NCBI GenBank assembly: GCA_965249895.1
Contig: CBDFNC010000005.1
Location: forward strand, 1,798,001-1,862,000
DNA: 64,000 bases
Direction: 5' to 3'
Source: CBDFNC01 sp965249895
Lineage (GTDB): Bacteria; Pseudomonadota; Gammaproteobacteria; Enterobacterales; CBDFNC01
Under the pieces are notes generated by a model. The model had not been told where the DNA came from. It was given only the letters and a program-made list of their open reading frames with translations, and searched no databases. The translations under genes and the position numbers were made by a program. Shown in pieces: positions 8,463 through 19,300 of the stretch. Each line of letters begins with the position of its first letter. Within the stretch, counting starts at the first letter, position 1.

Positions 8463-9575
8463 TCAACGCCCAGAATTGCTGGCAACCTTGTCGTCCGTCT
8501 GCTTTTCCATCACCTGATGATGCAGAATAAAGCTGTCGCTGTCAGCCATGATACAGACTCGAAGCCCCAGCTCAACCGGTACGCCAGCCTTGCCTTTACT
8601 GACCCATTCAGTGTGTGGCTGAAAGATTGAAAATACCTTTTCAGCGTGAGGGATCTTCTCTCCCTCCAAAACGCGTCTGCGGATCTGGTCAATTTGCCTG
8701 TTGACATGGTCAAGGTAACCATCCAGTTTCGCCAACGCCAAGTTGAACAAACCGTATTTATGGCGCAGTAGTTCACGGGTTTGCCGGGCGCGATCTTCGA
8801 CCTTCTGAGCGGACTCGATTAAGGCCTGGTGAGCCTGTTGTACCCGCTCAAGCTGGCGCTGTTGCTTAGCCTCATCTTTCGAGGTGGAATGCTTGAGTTT
8901 CTGAGCCTTGCGATACAGCTTCTTAAACTGGCGGATATTGTAGCGATACTGCCGCCACAGGCTGTGGCCAAAGGGCTCACACAAGACGGCGCATTCTTCC
9001 ATGGTCTTTCTAACGGCATCAAATAACAGATTAATATCGGTGGGATAATGGACACGGGTTTCAACGACAAACGAATCACAGCGCCCGGTGATTGCGTCGT
9101 TTTCGTCCTTTTTTAGCAAGCGGTGGCCTGCCTTTACCACGCACTGGTTTATTCGGTCTAGCAACTCGGGAGTGAACAACATCAGGTTGTCTTTGATGCA
9201 CTGCAAGCTGAACTTTTTACCGTCGCACCAGTTACTCAACCCCAATATGGTGCGGATAGTACTGTGCTGGTTGGCCAGTTCGTGAATACGATCAAAATCG
9301 GCATTCAGGCCGAGGCGCAACACCCCGAGCACCAGAATAGTCCACTGAGCCATACCGGGACGGCCGGTATCGGTGCTGGCGCTTTCACCATCCTCATTAA
9401 TAGGGACGATCTCAGCGAGTATGGTGAATACCTCCTCGCGTAATTCCGGTGTGATATAAATGTGCTGAAGGCCAATGAGGAGCTTGGGAATATCATCACG
9501 GGATTTGGGATCGAATTCAATGTTGGCAATGTTAGCTTCACTGAGTTTGAACTGAGGATTGAGCACTTCTCTCAT
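8463..9575 (-). pseudogene. ISNCY-family transposase, 3'-truncated
   Basis: The N-terminal 365 or so residues match the ISNCY (ISPlu15-like) transposases: MREVLNPQFKLSEANIANIE, PKLLIGLQHIYITPELREEVF, DTGRPGMAQWTILVLGVLRLG, and the segment up to ADSDSFILHHQVMEKQTDDKVA. Full-length members go on from there through the rest of the catalytic domain. Here the frame runs into SNSGR and stops, so the homology breaks near 8480. The missing part is not found on the far side of the adjacent transposase gene, so sequence was lost, probably by deletion next to the other IS. The product should be inactive. Confidence 0.8.
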
Positions 9576-9842
9576 AAGATTTCGCCGCCTGAAGTTTTTT
9601 GAAAAATGAAGGTGTAACCCCTGCAGGTCGAGACAAAGTATAGGAAAATCCTACAAGATCAGGCTATTACAGGCGAGTTTTCCTTATAACAAGCGATCAT
9701 AAGTTAGAAGTCGACATTCAACTTTACCGTATCATGTTGAATTTTATAGTGAATAACGTTTCCGTTCAGATACTAATTAGCCCTTGTTACAGAGAGGTGA
9801 TAATTTGGGGACAGTACAGTGAAGAGGTGAGAAAACTGTAAA

Positions 9843-10466
9843 TCAGGCCGTTGCGAGGGCACTTTCGACAAAATTAGCAGAAAAATCGGCCAGACTAAGG
9901 TAAAAGTCTTCGGTCGGCTCTACGCCCAACAGTGTTTTTAACATAGGTTGCATGGTAAAAGGATAAAAAAGAAGGCTGATCAAGGTAATACGTAGCGGCT
10001 CTAAATCTGTTTCGGCATGGATAGCCCCCTCCTTTTGCATACCCCGCAACATTTTTGCCAAGTCAGGGAACAAACGATAAGCTAACCTTTCTTCCAGAAA
10101 CGCTTTGCCTATGGCATTTTCACTCTTAATAATTTGATCCATCAAAATGGGGAATTCCGGAAAGCGGATCATGGTTTTAAAATAGGTCTGGATCAGCTGT
10201 TTAAGGCTGGCAATTGAAGTATCATTCACCCTGCGACCCAACTCCTCTTCCATCGGTCGGATCAATTCATCCAACATGGCCAGGTACAAGCCCTCTTTAT
10301 TACCAAAGTAATAATGGATCATCGCCAAGTTAGTGCCAGCACCTAAGGCAACCTCTCGGGTGGTTACCGATTTGTAGTCACGAGATAAAAAGCAGCTTCT
10401 GGCAGAGACCAGCAACAAGTCCCGGATATCTGAGCGGCCTTCAGGACGACCCGGTTTTCGCTTCAT
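9843..10466 (-). CDS. TetR/AcrR-family transcriptional regulator
   Basis: A 207-residue one-component repressor. The N-terminal helix-turn-helix is typical of the family: RDLLLVSARSCFLSRDYKSV, then TTREVALGAGTNLAMIHYYF and GNKEGLYLAMLDE. The C-terminal ligand and dimer domain has no recognisable specificity. It lies 116 nt after pelG on the same strand and could be read from the pel transcript or from its own promoter. No operator palindrome was recognised. Whether it controls pel is unknown. Confidence 0.85.
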   Translation of the reverse strand: MKRKPGRPEGRSDIRDLLLVSARSCFLSRDYKSVTTREVALGAGTNLAMIHYYFGNKEGLYLAMLDELIRPMEEELGRRVNDTSIASLKQLIQTYFKTMIRFPEFPILMDQIIKSENAIGKAFLEERLAYRLFPDLAKMLRGMQKEGAIHAETDLEPLRITLISLLFYPFTMQPMLKTLLGVEPTEDFYLSLADFSANFVESALATA

Positions 10467-10582
10467 ATTTTTTCTGACCTGGAATTAGACTGACTTAAGG
10501 TAACAATGGTATTGCAGCCACACTAACAATTTCTGCTGGTATTTACCATTGAAACAATAACGAAAATCACGGCAGGGGTTAA

Positions 10583-11953
10583 CTAGTTCCTCTGCAACAT
10601 AAAAGTCTGGTATTCCAGCTCTTCAAACTGACGACTTAGCAGTGTCAAACCAAGCAGAGTGGTCATTAACATGGTCAATGCAAAACCATACCCATAAAAT
10701 ATCGGCCCCAGCTCAATGCTGATATAGGCGAGTGTCACATTACTCAGCGCCATAAAACCGGAAAGAGACAGTGCCGCGTAACGCTTATCCAAATAGAACA
10801 TCACATTTAAAACAGCCATTACCAGTACCTGCAAGCTCACTCCAACCAGGTCAATGTAAAGCAGGTGTAAATAAGCCTGGTCGATATTCAACCAGCTTAA
10901 TATGTCTTTCGCCCAGACAAGCAACAGCGCTAGGGTGATCCCTTGCACCTTAAACATTTCATAAATACCCTGTCGGCAGGCCAATACCATCTTTTCTTTT
11001 AACTGTAAAATAGAGTGCAAGGTAGCACCTTCACGCACTGCTCGGTAAAACTGCAGGCACGCTTGTGCAAAATCTGTTTCCATTCTCATCAGGAAAACTG
11101 CCATCCCTGGAACTATGGCGAGATAAGCGATAAAAATAGGCAGGTCATAAATATAGGAAGCACGAAAGAAACCTAGGACGACCTGAGACGTTTCTTCTTG
11201 CCACCAAAACACAAACTTATCTCCCCAGACCCCTAAGTTATACAAAAAACCACATAACATAAGGCTATAAAACGCCTTTTTTCGATGAATAAACTCGAAT
11301 GAGATAAAACATTGGGTAGGGAAGTCTCGGATCACATTATAGAGAAAAGTAAACGTCAATAATGCTTGTGATAAGGTAAATACAAACAAGAGCTCCCTCA
11401 GTTCCCGACCAGGTAACAAGATTGACAGAAAAACCATCAGCGAATAACAAGCCGCCATGGTCGTTAAAATACGTAGATAATCTTTCATCCCACTGAGAAA
11501 AATAACGATGAGCCATTGGTTAGACAAAAGCACCAATGAGCTGACTAGTAAGGCTTTTACTGCCGCATCTGTGTCCAGCAAGGTCACTAAACTCAAGCCT
11601 AATAAACCTGTGACCACAGTCATGATCCACATGGCACCAAATAAATTAGGCACTATCCTGTCCGGCTTATTCACAAACAGTTGATCCGAGACAAAGCGGG
11701 TAAGGAGCAGCTGAAATATGCCACTGATGATCAGTGATCCCGCCATCAGGTAGGTGACCATAACGAGAAACTGCACCACAAGATGAGATGAAAAAAGCCC
11801 CCTGGTACAGATAATCCCTATGATTAGCAAGGAGAAAATAGACAGTATCCAGGGACCTGAGCTGATCAAACCAGCCAGGCCGTATGCCTTTACCACAGAG
11901 AGTAAGGTGTTTTTTTTCAGGAGCTTCCTTAGCTCAAAGCCGATCCCCGCCAT
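10583..11953 (-). CDS. pelG: Pel polysaccharide inner-membrane transporter PelG
   Basis: A polytopic membrane protein (about 12 segments) of the flippase-like class that moves the Pel polymer across the inner membrane with PelD, PelE and PelF. The start at 11953 gives MAGIGFELRKLLKKNTLLSV, the usual PelG opening, with AGGGGG 8 nt upstream, and a length of 456 residues, equal to Pseudomonas aeruginosa PelG. The longer frame from 12064 adds 37 residues that lie inside pelF in another frame and is rejected. The pelG start overlaps the pelF end by 20 nt, which suggests translational coupling. It is the last gene of the operon. Confidence 0.94.
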   Translation of the reverse strand: MAGIGFELRKLLKKNTLLSVVKAYGLAGLISSGPWILSIFSLLIIGIICTRGLFSSHLVVQFLVMVTYLMAGSLIISGIFQLLLTRFVSDQLFVNKPDRIVPNLFGAMWIMTVVTGLLGLSLVTLLDTDAAVKALLVSSLVLLSNQWLIVIFLSGMKDYLRILTTMAACYSLMVFLSILLPGRELRELLFVFTLSQALLTFTFLYNVIRDFPTQCFISFEFIHRKKAFYSLMLCGFLYNLGVWGDKFVFWWQEETSQVVLGFFRASYIYDLPIFIAYLAIVPGMAVFLMRMETDFAQACLQFYRAVREGATLHSILQLKEKMVLACRQGIYEMFKVQGITLALLLVWAKDILSWLNIDQAYLHLLYIDLVGVSLQVLVMAVLNVMFYLDKRYAALSLSGFMALSNVTLAYISIELGPIFYGYGFALTMLMTTLLGLTLLSRQFEELEYQTFMLQRN

Positions 11954-13475
11954 GGATAGCCCCCTGATAAAGCTCTGTGTATAAACGAAATAAAAGTTGC
12001 TCGTCATAGTATTTCTTGACTCTGCGACGACCTGTATCACCTGCTTTAAGCCAGACCTTAGCATCCGTTAAAACGGATGATATCGCTTCGACACCGGCAG
12101 CAGGATTTGCAATAGGAATAACTTTACCCGCAGCCCCCAGTTGCGCATCTTCTCCCTCAGCACCGTAGACAATTTCCTTGCACGCCCCAACCTCGGTGGC
12201 AATTACCGGGATCCCAGCAGCCATCGCTTCCAGTAATACCAGGGGCTGAGCTTCACTAATGGATGTCAGCATTACTACACCGAGCTTGGGTAAAATTTCA
12301 GCTACGTTTTGATTACCCAATAACTTCACCCTATCCTGTAACCCCAAACTTTCTATTAGTAGTCGGCATTCATGGACGTAACTCTTATCTTCATCTGTCG
12401 GCCCGATCACCCAACCTTCCAAATCCGGCTCTTCCATTAACACCCCCTGGATTGTTCGCACAAAGGTTTTTATATCCTTAATGGGGACGACCCGGCCCAC
12501 TAAACCCACCACCTTGGGAGGAGATAATGGTCGGCGGGCGAATGCGTGATCAAATCGCTTGATATTGATCCCGTTTCGTATCACCTGGGTTTTCTCCGCC
12601 GAAGCGCCGTCCTTAAGTTGCCTTAATCTGTTCCCTTCAAACAGCGCCACTATCTCATCAGCCTGTGTGTAACCAGTTAACCCCATCTGCTCGAAAAAGC
12701 GGATCCAGGTTTGCCGCGTCAGGTTCATTTCCTTGTGCATACTGGTATCGAGCAGGTTACTTTGCTCCGAGATCCAGCTGGCATGGGACAGGTCTATTTT
12801 CCGCTCTTTGGTGTAGATGCCGTGCTCACTGATCAGGAAAGGTTGCCTGAACTTCCGTTTACACATAGCGCCAAGAAAGCCTCCGTAACCAGTAGAAATA
12901 CTGTGGTAGACCTGGGCTCTGGGTAATTTTTGTACGATACGTACCAACTCAAACATCGGCTGATACAAATTACGATAGGTCCAAAAATAGTCCACAAAAG
13001 ACTGGTGACGGGAAAATTTACAGTAATGTCTTAACAATACCTGCCACGACGACCTGCTATACAGGAAATCGCTCAGACGCAGTAAACCGGAACGGCCTAA
13101 ACCTTCTACTATATCTTCCAGTAAGGAGCCTGGAATTGGTTGCTCACTTTGACTGAAATAGCTTATAAATTTTTCCCAAATATCAAACTGTTGCCGGTTA
13201 CCATTACGGGCGGAAGGTTTACCTGTGACGGCTGAGCCCATCAAATAGAAAGAGTCAAACCCAACCACATTAGGAGGTAAAGAGTAACAGGGACTGCCAT
13301 ACGCGGATGAGTGACCGCCAATAAAAGCCACATAAAAATTAAATTGAGGTAAACCACTGATAATTTGATGAACCCAGCTTGATACACCCCCCTTCACATA
13401 AGGATAGGTGCCCTCCAGCAATAAACAGATATCTACTCGGGAAGCATTCACTTCAACACGACTCTTCATCTTCAC
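11934..13475 (-). CDS. pelF: Pel polysaccharide glycosyltransferase PelF
   Basis: A cytoplasmic GT4-family glycosyltransferase (GT-B fold), the Pel polymerase that uses UDP-sugars. 513 residues against about 507 in P. aeruginosa. Visible landmarks are DICLLLEGTYPYVKGGVSSW at the N-terminus, SEHGIYTKERKIDL in the middle, and the EX7E motif SEAQPLVLLE at residues 408-416 followed by AMAAGIPVIATEVGACKEIV. Translation can start at GTG 13475, overlapping the pelE stop by 4 nt (GTGA), or at ATG 13469 two codons later; no strong ribosome site separates the two. The tight overlaps on both sides mark the pelDEFG block as coupled. Confidence 0.95.
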   Translation of the reverse strand: MKMKSRVEVNASRVDICLLLEGTYPYVKGGVSSWVHQIISGLPQFNFYVAFIGGHSSAYGSPCYSLPPNVVGFDSFYLMGSAVTGKPSARNGNRQQFDIWEKFISYFSQSEQPIPGSLLEDIVEGLGRSGLLRLSDFLYSRSSWQVLLRHYCKFSRHQSFVDYFWTYRNLYQPMFELVRIVQKLPRAQVYHSISTGYGGFLGAMCKRKFRQPFLISEHGIYTKERKIDLSHASWISEQSNLLDTSMHKEMNLTRQTWIRFFEQMGLTGYTQADEIVALFEGNRLRQLKDGASAEKTQVIRNGINIKRFDHAFARRPLSPPKVVGLVGRVVPIKDIKTFVRTIQGVLMEEPDLEGWVIGPTDEDKSYVHECRLLIESLGLQDRVKLLGNQNVAEILPKLGVVMLTSISEAQPLVLLEAMAAGIPVIATEVGACKEIVYGAEGEDAQLGAAGKVIPIANPAAGVEAISSVLTDAKVWLKAGDTGRRRVKKYYDEQLLFRLYTELYQGAIHGGDRL

Positions 13476-14455
13476 GCGCAGTCAGATTGCCAATATGCTT
13501 TCACATGCTCCAACTGAGCTCCCTCTTCCGTCGATAAGGTTCGCAGTTGCTTTTTTACCTCCTGATAATCCCGACGAAGAAATGCCGCTTCAGCTAAGTA
13601 AGGCGCCACCTGCTTAGGCAGAAAACCTGCCTGCTGTGCCCGGACTAATGGTTGAGAAGCTTCTATATGCCGGCCTTGCGCCAGCATCACCCGCCCCAGC
13701 AACAAGTCATTGTCAGCGCCTGCATTAAGCCCTTGTGCATCTCGTAAATAAGACTCCGCCTCTTTAAGGTAATGCTTTTTCAACGCTCCCTCAGCAATAC
13801 CCAGATAACAGAGCTCCCAGTATTGCTGAGCGATTTCTGTGGCCTTTTTGGCTTGTGGGTTAAAATTAAACTGGGCCTTGAGTAAATGAATAGATTCATT
13901 GATCCTGGCTTCATAGCGCTCCAGTTGAGCATATGCCATTAGACGAACGTCATCGGACAAATCTTTAAGAGCCAATTGAAGCAAAGGGATAGACTGTTGT
14001 TTTGCCAGATGACGGATGGCTGTAACCGCAATCAGGCGACGCTCTGGATCGGAGTTGTGAACCAGAATATCCCTTAGGCCGCCCGCGCCAAAACGGGTTG
14101 AGTCTGACAAGTCTTCCGGATTCAATGGCAGCCCCTGAACTTTGGTTTCTTGCCAAGTCGATAGGGGCTTCAACTTCGGTCTGTACAAGGCTACCAGCAG
14201 GGAAAACGCTGTGCCTAAAATACCAAACAAAGGCAAGGCAAAGTTCAGCGTAAAAATAAATCCCGGAGCCAATACAGCTTGCTTTTTGTAATCGATCGGT
14301 AATGATGACCAGGATAATAAAGTAAACACGCAACACGCGATGCTATGCAGCACAAAGTAAAGACACCATAAGGGCCAGGTCATTACCGTCAGGGTAAGCA
14401 GGTATAAGCTGGCTAGCTCGAACAGACTAGCCTGAAAAATCAGCAGTATCGTCAT
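13472..14455 (-). CDS. pelE: Pel inner-membrane TPR protein PelE
   Basis: 327 residues (P. aeruginosa PelE 329). Two to three hydrophobic segments near the N-terminus (about 5-45 and 65-90) are followed by a cytoplasmic helical domain with TPR-like repeats (about 115-320: YWELCYLGIAEGALKKHYLK and DAQGLNAGADNDLLLGRVML). In the Pel system PelE links PelD to the polymerase PelF. Its ATG lies inside the 3' end of pelD (29-nt overlap) and its stop overlaps the pelF start. Confidence 0.88.
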   Translation of the reverse strand: MTILLIFQASLFELASLYLLTLTVMTWPLWCLYFVLHSIACCVFTLLSWSSLPIDYKKQAVLAPGFIFTLNFALPLFGILGTAFSLLVALYRPKLKPLSTWQETKVQGLPLNPEDLSDSTRFGAGGLRDILVHNSDPERRLIAVTAIRHLAKQQSIPLLQLALKDLSDDVRLMAYAQLERYEARINESIHLLKAQFNFNPQAKKATEIAQQYWELCYLGIAEGALKKHYLKEAESYLRDAQGLNAGADNDLLLGRVMLAQGRHIEASQPLVRAQQAGFLPKQVAPYLAEAAFLRRDYQEVKKQLRTLSTEEGAQLEHVKAYWQSDCA

Positions 14456-15749
14456 TTTTCCCCTCCAGTCCAGTTAACAAATTTCCGATAAGTCCCGATT
14501 GCGATGAGACAGAAAAAGGTCCAACACATCTAACATGTGAATTTTCTTTAGCAAAACACGCTACCATCCTTCTCAGAAATAGGTCTGCGTCCTGTTTCGA
14601 TGTCAGTGGTAGTAAAACTACCATCGAACTGTTTGCCTTATCAGCCGACACCATCCAATAAATATCGGGGCCACGCCGCCTTTGGCACAAATCTTCAAAC
14701 AGGCTGGTGTCCGAACCCTGCTTAAGATAAAACAGCACGACACACGACTCGCTACTATGCTCTTGTACATCGAGTTTGGCGCGATTGAAGTGATCCATAA
14801 AATAACCAAACTCACCCGGTTTAAGTACTGGAGTCACTACTCGATTACTCAACAGATCACCTGCATGGCTGGCAGTCAAAGATAAAAAGGCATTGTTCGC
14901 CTGGGTAAGTGAAGAAAAACGCACCGTTTCAGCCAGGATAAAACCTTGCAATACATTCCTAGCATCACACAGAGGAATACACAGCTGATAACGTGACAAG
15001 TGGATTTCACTGGCTTGCAGTTTAGCGGGGGACATTAGCTTGCGTTGTCTCAGCATAGCCCGCAACATCTCATCACTTTCCACCAGCTTATGCTTATCAC
15101 CTAATACAGCATATGCTTGTGGGTGAATACCGCTTCCGGTCACGCCATACAAACCGGCAACCTGCAAACCACCCAAGTCAGCAAACAGATTTAACAGCGG
15201 CTCTGCCAGCTCTTTCAGGCGATGATCTGGGTATCGCTCGGCAACCTGCTGCAGGGAAGATATACAGGTTCTCAGGCTGACTCTCTGTCCGGCCACATGT
15301 TGCTCTAATTGATCATGGGAGGTTTTTAGTAATTGATAGTTACGAGTAAAACTATCGAGCCGCTGGCTCATCTTGTTACGCTCCAGCTGATTTTTCTGAT
15401 TTATATTAAACCAATAGTCTCTAAACTCACCCGCCAGCATGGCTGACAATACGGTTCCTACCGCCAAACCAAATGGAAATTGTGACAATTTTTGTGCCAC
15501 TTCAAGGGACTGCGCCACCCCGGCTACCACCAGAATTGCGCAAAATAACCCTTTACCAAATCCATAGCGTAATGCCACTAATATAGGCCCTAATAAGGGC
15601 CAGAAAAAGCTACTCCCCTGAATATCCAAATTATAAGCATCCGAGTAAACCCAGATAACAAGACTGATCGCCGCGATCGCTATGCCTTCCAGCCACTCGT
15701 ATAAGTCGTTTTTAAAACCCAAATAAAAATTGCACCAAAAATTAACCAT
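14427..15749 (-). CDS. pelD: Pel cyclic-di-GMP receptor PelD
   Basis: 440 residues (P. aeruginosa 455). The layout is four N-terminal membrane segments (about 20-110), a short coiled coil (about 118-160), a GAF domain (about 165-310) and a degenerate GGDEF domain (about 320-430) that no longer makes cyclic-di-GMP but binds it. The inhibitory-site motif RxxD is present as RGPD at residues 359-362. An arginine (R394, in FLRRM) lies 35 residues after the first R, the same spacing as R367 and R402 of P. aeruginosa PelD. This argues that Pel export here is still switched on by cyclic-di-GMP. ATG is preceded by AGGTG. Confidence 0.93.
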   Translation of the reverse strand: MVNFWCNFYLGFKNDLYEWLEGIAIAAISLVIWVYSDAYNLDIQGSSFFWPLLGPILVALRYGFGKGLFCAILVVAGVAQSLEVAQKLSQFPFGLAVGTVLSAMLAGEFRDYWFNINQKNQLERNKMSQRLDSFTRNYQLLKTSHDQLEQHVAGQRVSLRTCISSLQQVAERYPDHRLKELAEPLLNLFADLGGLQVAGLYGVTGSGIHPQAYAVLGDKHKLVESDEMLRAMLRQRKLMSPAKLQASEIHLSRYQLCIPLCDARNVLQGFILAETVRFSSLTQANNAFLSLTASHAGDLLSNRVVTPVLKPGEFGYFMDHFNRAKLDVQEHSSESCVVLFYLKQGSDTSLFEDLCQRRRGPDIYWMVSADKANSSMVVLLPLTSKQDADLFLRRMVACFAKENSHVRCVGPFSVSSQSGLIGNLLTGLEGKNDDTADFSG

Positions 15750-15810
15750 GATCTTGCACCTAGGTTAGGCTGACCCGACGCCCCGTATTTCTTGGGGCCT
15801 GGCCAATGCC

Positions 15811-16326
15811 TCACTCATCCACCAGGGTAAGACTGTCCAACAGCTCACCAACTACTTTAATAGCTACTCCACTCACACTTTCCCGCCCCCAACCGCTCCG
15901 TGCTCCGGCTCCGCTCCAGATTACTTGGTTATCACTTGTTTGAGTTAATAGCAGGGTAAGTCCAACCACGGGCTCACCATCCAGACCACTCTTATATCGC
16001 CATTCCTCCACCGCCCCCTGAACCACATAAGCCGCATCTTGTTCCATCAGCCAGTCGGCGGCTTTGTTAAAGCGAGCATTGGAGTCCAGGATATCAGCCA
16101 ACTCTTCCACATTTTGATGAGGGTAATGAGTCACCTTTAGTCCTTTTGCTCTTAACTGCGCAGCCAGCATGTTTTCCGCTTTAAACGCTGCCATAGGTGT
16201 ATTGGAATTGTTTGCCATAGGCATCACAACCCATAAGCCCTTAACGTCTAAGGGTTGGCTTTGCTGAACCGACTTGGTACTACAAGCCGTCAATAACAAC
16301 AATAAAGGGAAAAATATCCGTTTCAT
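15811..16326 (-). CDS. pelC: Pel outer-membrane lipoprotein PelC
   Basis: 171 residues with a lipoprotein signal peptide (MKRIFFPLLLLLTAC, lipobox LTAC, so Cys15 would be lipidated). Length and position match P. aeruginosa PelC (172), which forms a ring on the inner face of the outer membrane that funnels Pel to the PelB channel. A good ribosome site (AAGGAAGG) precedes the ATG. It lies 23 nt downstream of pelB. Confidence 0.88.
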   Translation of the reverse strand: MKRIFFPLLLLLTACSTKSVQQSQPLDVKGLWVVMPMANNSNTPMAAFKAENMLAAQLRAKGLKVTHYPHQNVEELADILDSNARFNKAADWLMEQDAAYVVQGAVEEWRYKSGLDGEPVVGLTLLLTQTSDNQVIWSGAGARSGWGRESVSGVAIKVVGELLDSLTLVDE

Positions 16327-16349
16327 TCATACCTTCCTTGTTAACCTGT

Positions 16350-19300
16350 TTACAGGCCCATGTAATAACCCAGAGAAAATTTAAATGATGACAACCCATT
16401 CCTGTCTTGGCTTTGCCAATCAAGACTAAAAAAAAGTTCGTCGTCACCTAGCACACGCCACCCAAGCCCAGTATTGAGCGCCATATCCACCTTGTCTAAG
16501 TCTGCCCGGTAGCCCAAAGACGTATCAAACCAAAAGCGTGGCGATCCTGACGTAGCCCCGGGTAGACCGGGTGCCCCCTGGTAAATTCGGGTCCCCATAG
16601 ACAGGCGCTGAAACCGGGGGGAAATAAAATCTCGACTGGTTAGTTGAGCTCCGCCCAGCCAATTATTAACCCCGGCTAATGGGTCATCATTTAAAGTGAA
16701 CTGGTGGGAGGACCAATCTCCGTACAGCATCCATGCCGGGTCGTTAAAAAATAGCTGCTCGCTTGCGGTTATACCAAGCTGCCAGCCCCGCGCAATATCA
16801 TCGTCAAAACGACTTGATAACTGGTGGCCGGTGAACCTAAAGTTTAGTGTTTCTCTCGCGGTGATCGGGTAACGGATACTCATCCCCAATTTATCATCCT
16901 TACCTGCCAGAGTAAGGGCCTGGCTAAATTCACTGTGATTTGCCAAACCAAAATCCAGACTGCCAAACAAGCCAACCGGCAACCCCGCATTTACACTCGC
17001 CTTAAGTCCCAGCCGCGGGTCGCCTATACCTCTGGCTAAATCGAGACCAAGTTTCCAGTCTCCCCCCACAAACTCTCTGGTCATGCTGGCCCGCAGGCGG
17101 TATTCAGTATATTCACCTTTGCCAGCAAAACTCTCAGGTAAACTTGCTCGTTGAATATCCGAGCCAAGTCGCCAGTATCCCGACTCCAACGGAGCAAAAT
17201 AATCCAGCTGCCATTTATTAATGTTCCAGCTGGCATTACTGACGAATTGGCTTCGAATACCGTGTGTTTTACTCGGATGTTGAGCTACATGAGCACGACG
17301 TAATTTTGATTCGGCTTGAGTATTCACCATAGTACCTATACTAGCTTCTGCCTCCTGCCAGGCCTGGTGATGGTTGGCTAATTGTTGCAATGCCAGGTTA
17401 CGGTCCGCCTGTGGCAAATCAAGGGAATGCTGCACCAGTAATTCCAGCTGATCTTTATCTCGGTTCATCAGTGCTAAGCTAAGCTGCTGATGTTCCGGTA
17501 AGGGGTACTGTTTTAGCGCGGTTCTTTGATGCCAAAAAGCCAGGGTGTCAGGTTTTCCTTCTGCTAGATAATGCTGGAGTAATTCTACCACCTTGGTTTT
17601 ATCTGGGGCTGACAGAGCTTGAGATTTACTGAGTTCGAAGGCAGCCCGCGGGCCAATAAAAGTTGCGACTAGAGACCGATAGCTGGCGCCTGAGTCTTGC
17701 AGTTGCAACATTTCTCGTTGCATCTTAGTAGCGCAATATTGGCGGATTTTATAAGCATCTAGGTGTTGGTTTAACTGCTCCAACACAGTGGCATAATTTA
17801 ATAACGTGGCCACATCTATATTTGCGTTGTCCTTTAACATGGCCTGATACCAAGCCTTCGACTCTAGCGGTTTTTCTAAATTTTGTGCAGCGGCTGCAAA
17901 TACGGGCCACAGCTCATCAGTGTCACGATAGTCCCACTTAAATTGGGTATAAAGCTGCTCCAACTGAGTCTTGTCACCTTTTCCCATCAGCCACCAAAAG
18001 TAATCCACTAACGCTGCATTCGAGATGGGTTTAAAGGCCAACGCCCGGTCAAAATTCGTGTATGCAGCTTGATCGTCCATTTCCCAGATGGACAGCAATG
18101 CCTGGTAGTGCCAGAGATAGGAGTGGATTTGAAATAATCCTTGCTGTTGTGCCTTAGCCAGCATAGGTTTCATAGCTTGAGGGTTTTGCAATTCAACCCA
18201 AAGACCCAGTGCCCGCTGCAATAATGCGGAGTCGCCGTACTCGTTATACATATGGCTAAGAAATTCCGCTTCCTGAGTCTTGTCATTAGGTGTGTTCGCC
18301 ACAACATAACGATGTAAATCGCTGGCCTTCGCATCCAGGCTATACAAGCGTTCGTATGCCAGGCTCACCACAGGCTGATTGCCCTGCTGCCAGGCAAGAG
18401 AAGCCACATAATTTAAATACCCTGTTGGCGCGTGCAACCAATCCTGTGCAGAAACCAACACCGCCAGAGCTTGCTCTGGTTCACCCGTGTAGAAAAACGC
18501 ATCGGCAAACCTTTGCGCCTCCTGGTGATTAAGCTCTCGCTTTGTTTGCAGCTTTCGCCATTGCCTGATCTCTTGTTGATACTGGTTTAAGTAACCGAAC
18601 AATCTTGCTTTCTCAGCCATAAGCTGGCTATCGCCAGGTCTCATCTGGGCCAGCATAGCTACACTTTCAAGCGCAAAATCTGTCCCTCTGGCTTTTTCCA
18701 ACGCATTAAGCCAAAGGTCATACTCTTTAGGTAACAGTTTGTTTTCCAGGGCAAGCAAATCGTAGAATTTAGCCTCCATCATTAGGTTAGTCATGGCACG
18801 AGCTTCCTCGATACCCTGGCGAATTTCCTCCGCGCTACCACCCCGGTCCGATAACCAATGACTCATTGCTAGCGCTTGTGGAATTTTGCCTTGCCAAAGA
18901 TAAAATTGGTGCAATCGTCTCGCGATTTGGATATCAGGCTGCTGGCTAAATGCTTTTTCCTGTAACGAGATAGCCGTGCGGTTATCCCCAGCAAGAAAAG
19001 CCAGTTCAGAAGTAGATAAAAGTAGTGATTGGCTGGGCTGTATAGCTAATAAGCGGCGCGAAAAGTCCAAAGCGGATTTGGTTTCGCCTCGTTTGCTTGC
19101 CTGAAATAATGCTAACTGCAAGAAATCGGGCTTGTCGGCTAAAGGCGCTTTAACTGCCAAGAGTAATGGCCAGTTGCTTTCCACCTGACCCGCTAAGGCA
19201 TTTAACTCCATTAATCGGCTCAAATTGCTCACTGAAGCAGCTTGTGAATAGATCTCTTGCTGATAACCAATAGCAGCGGCGTAATCAGATGCCTGCAGCA

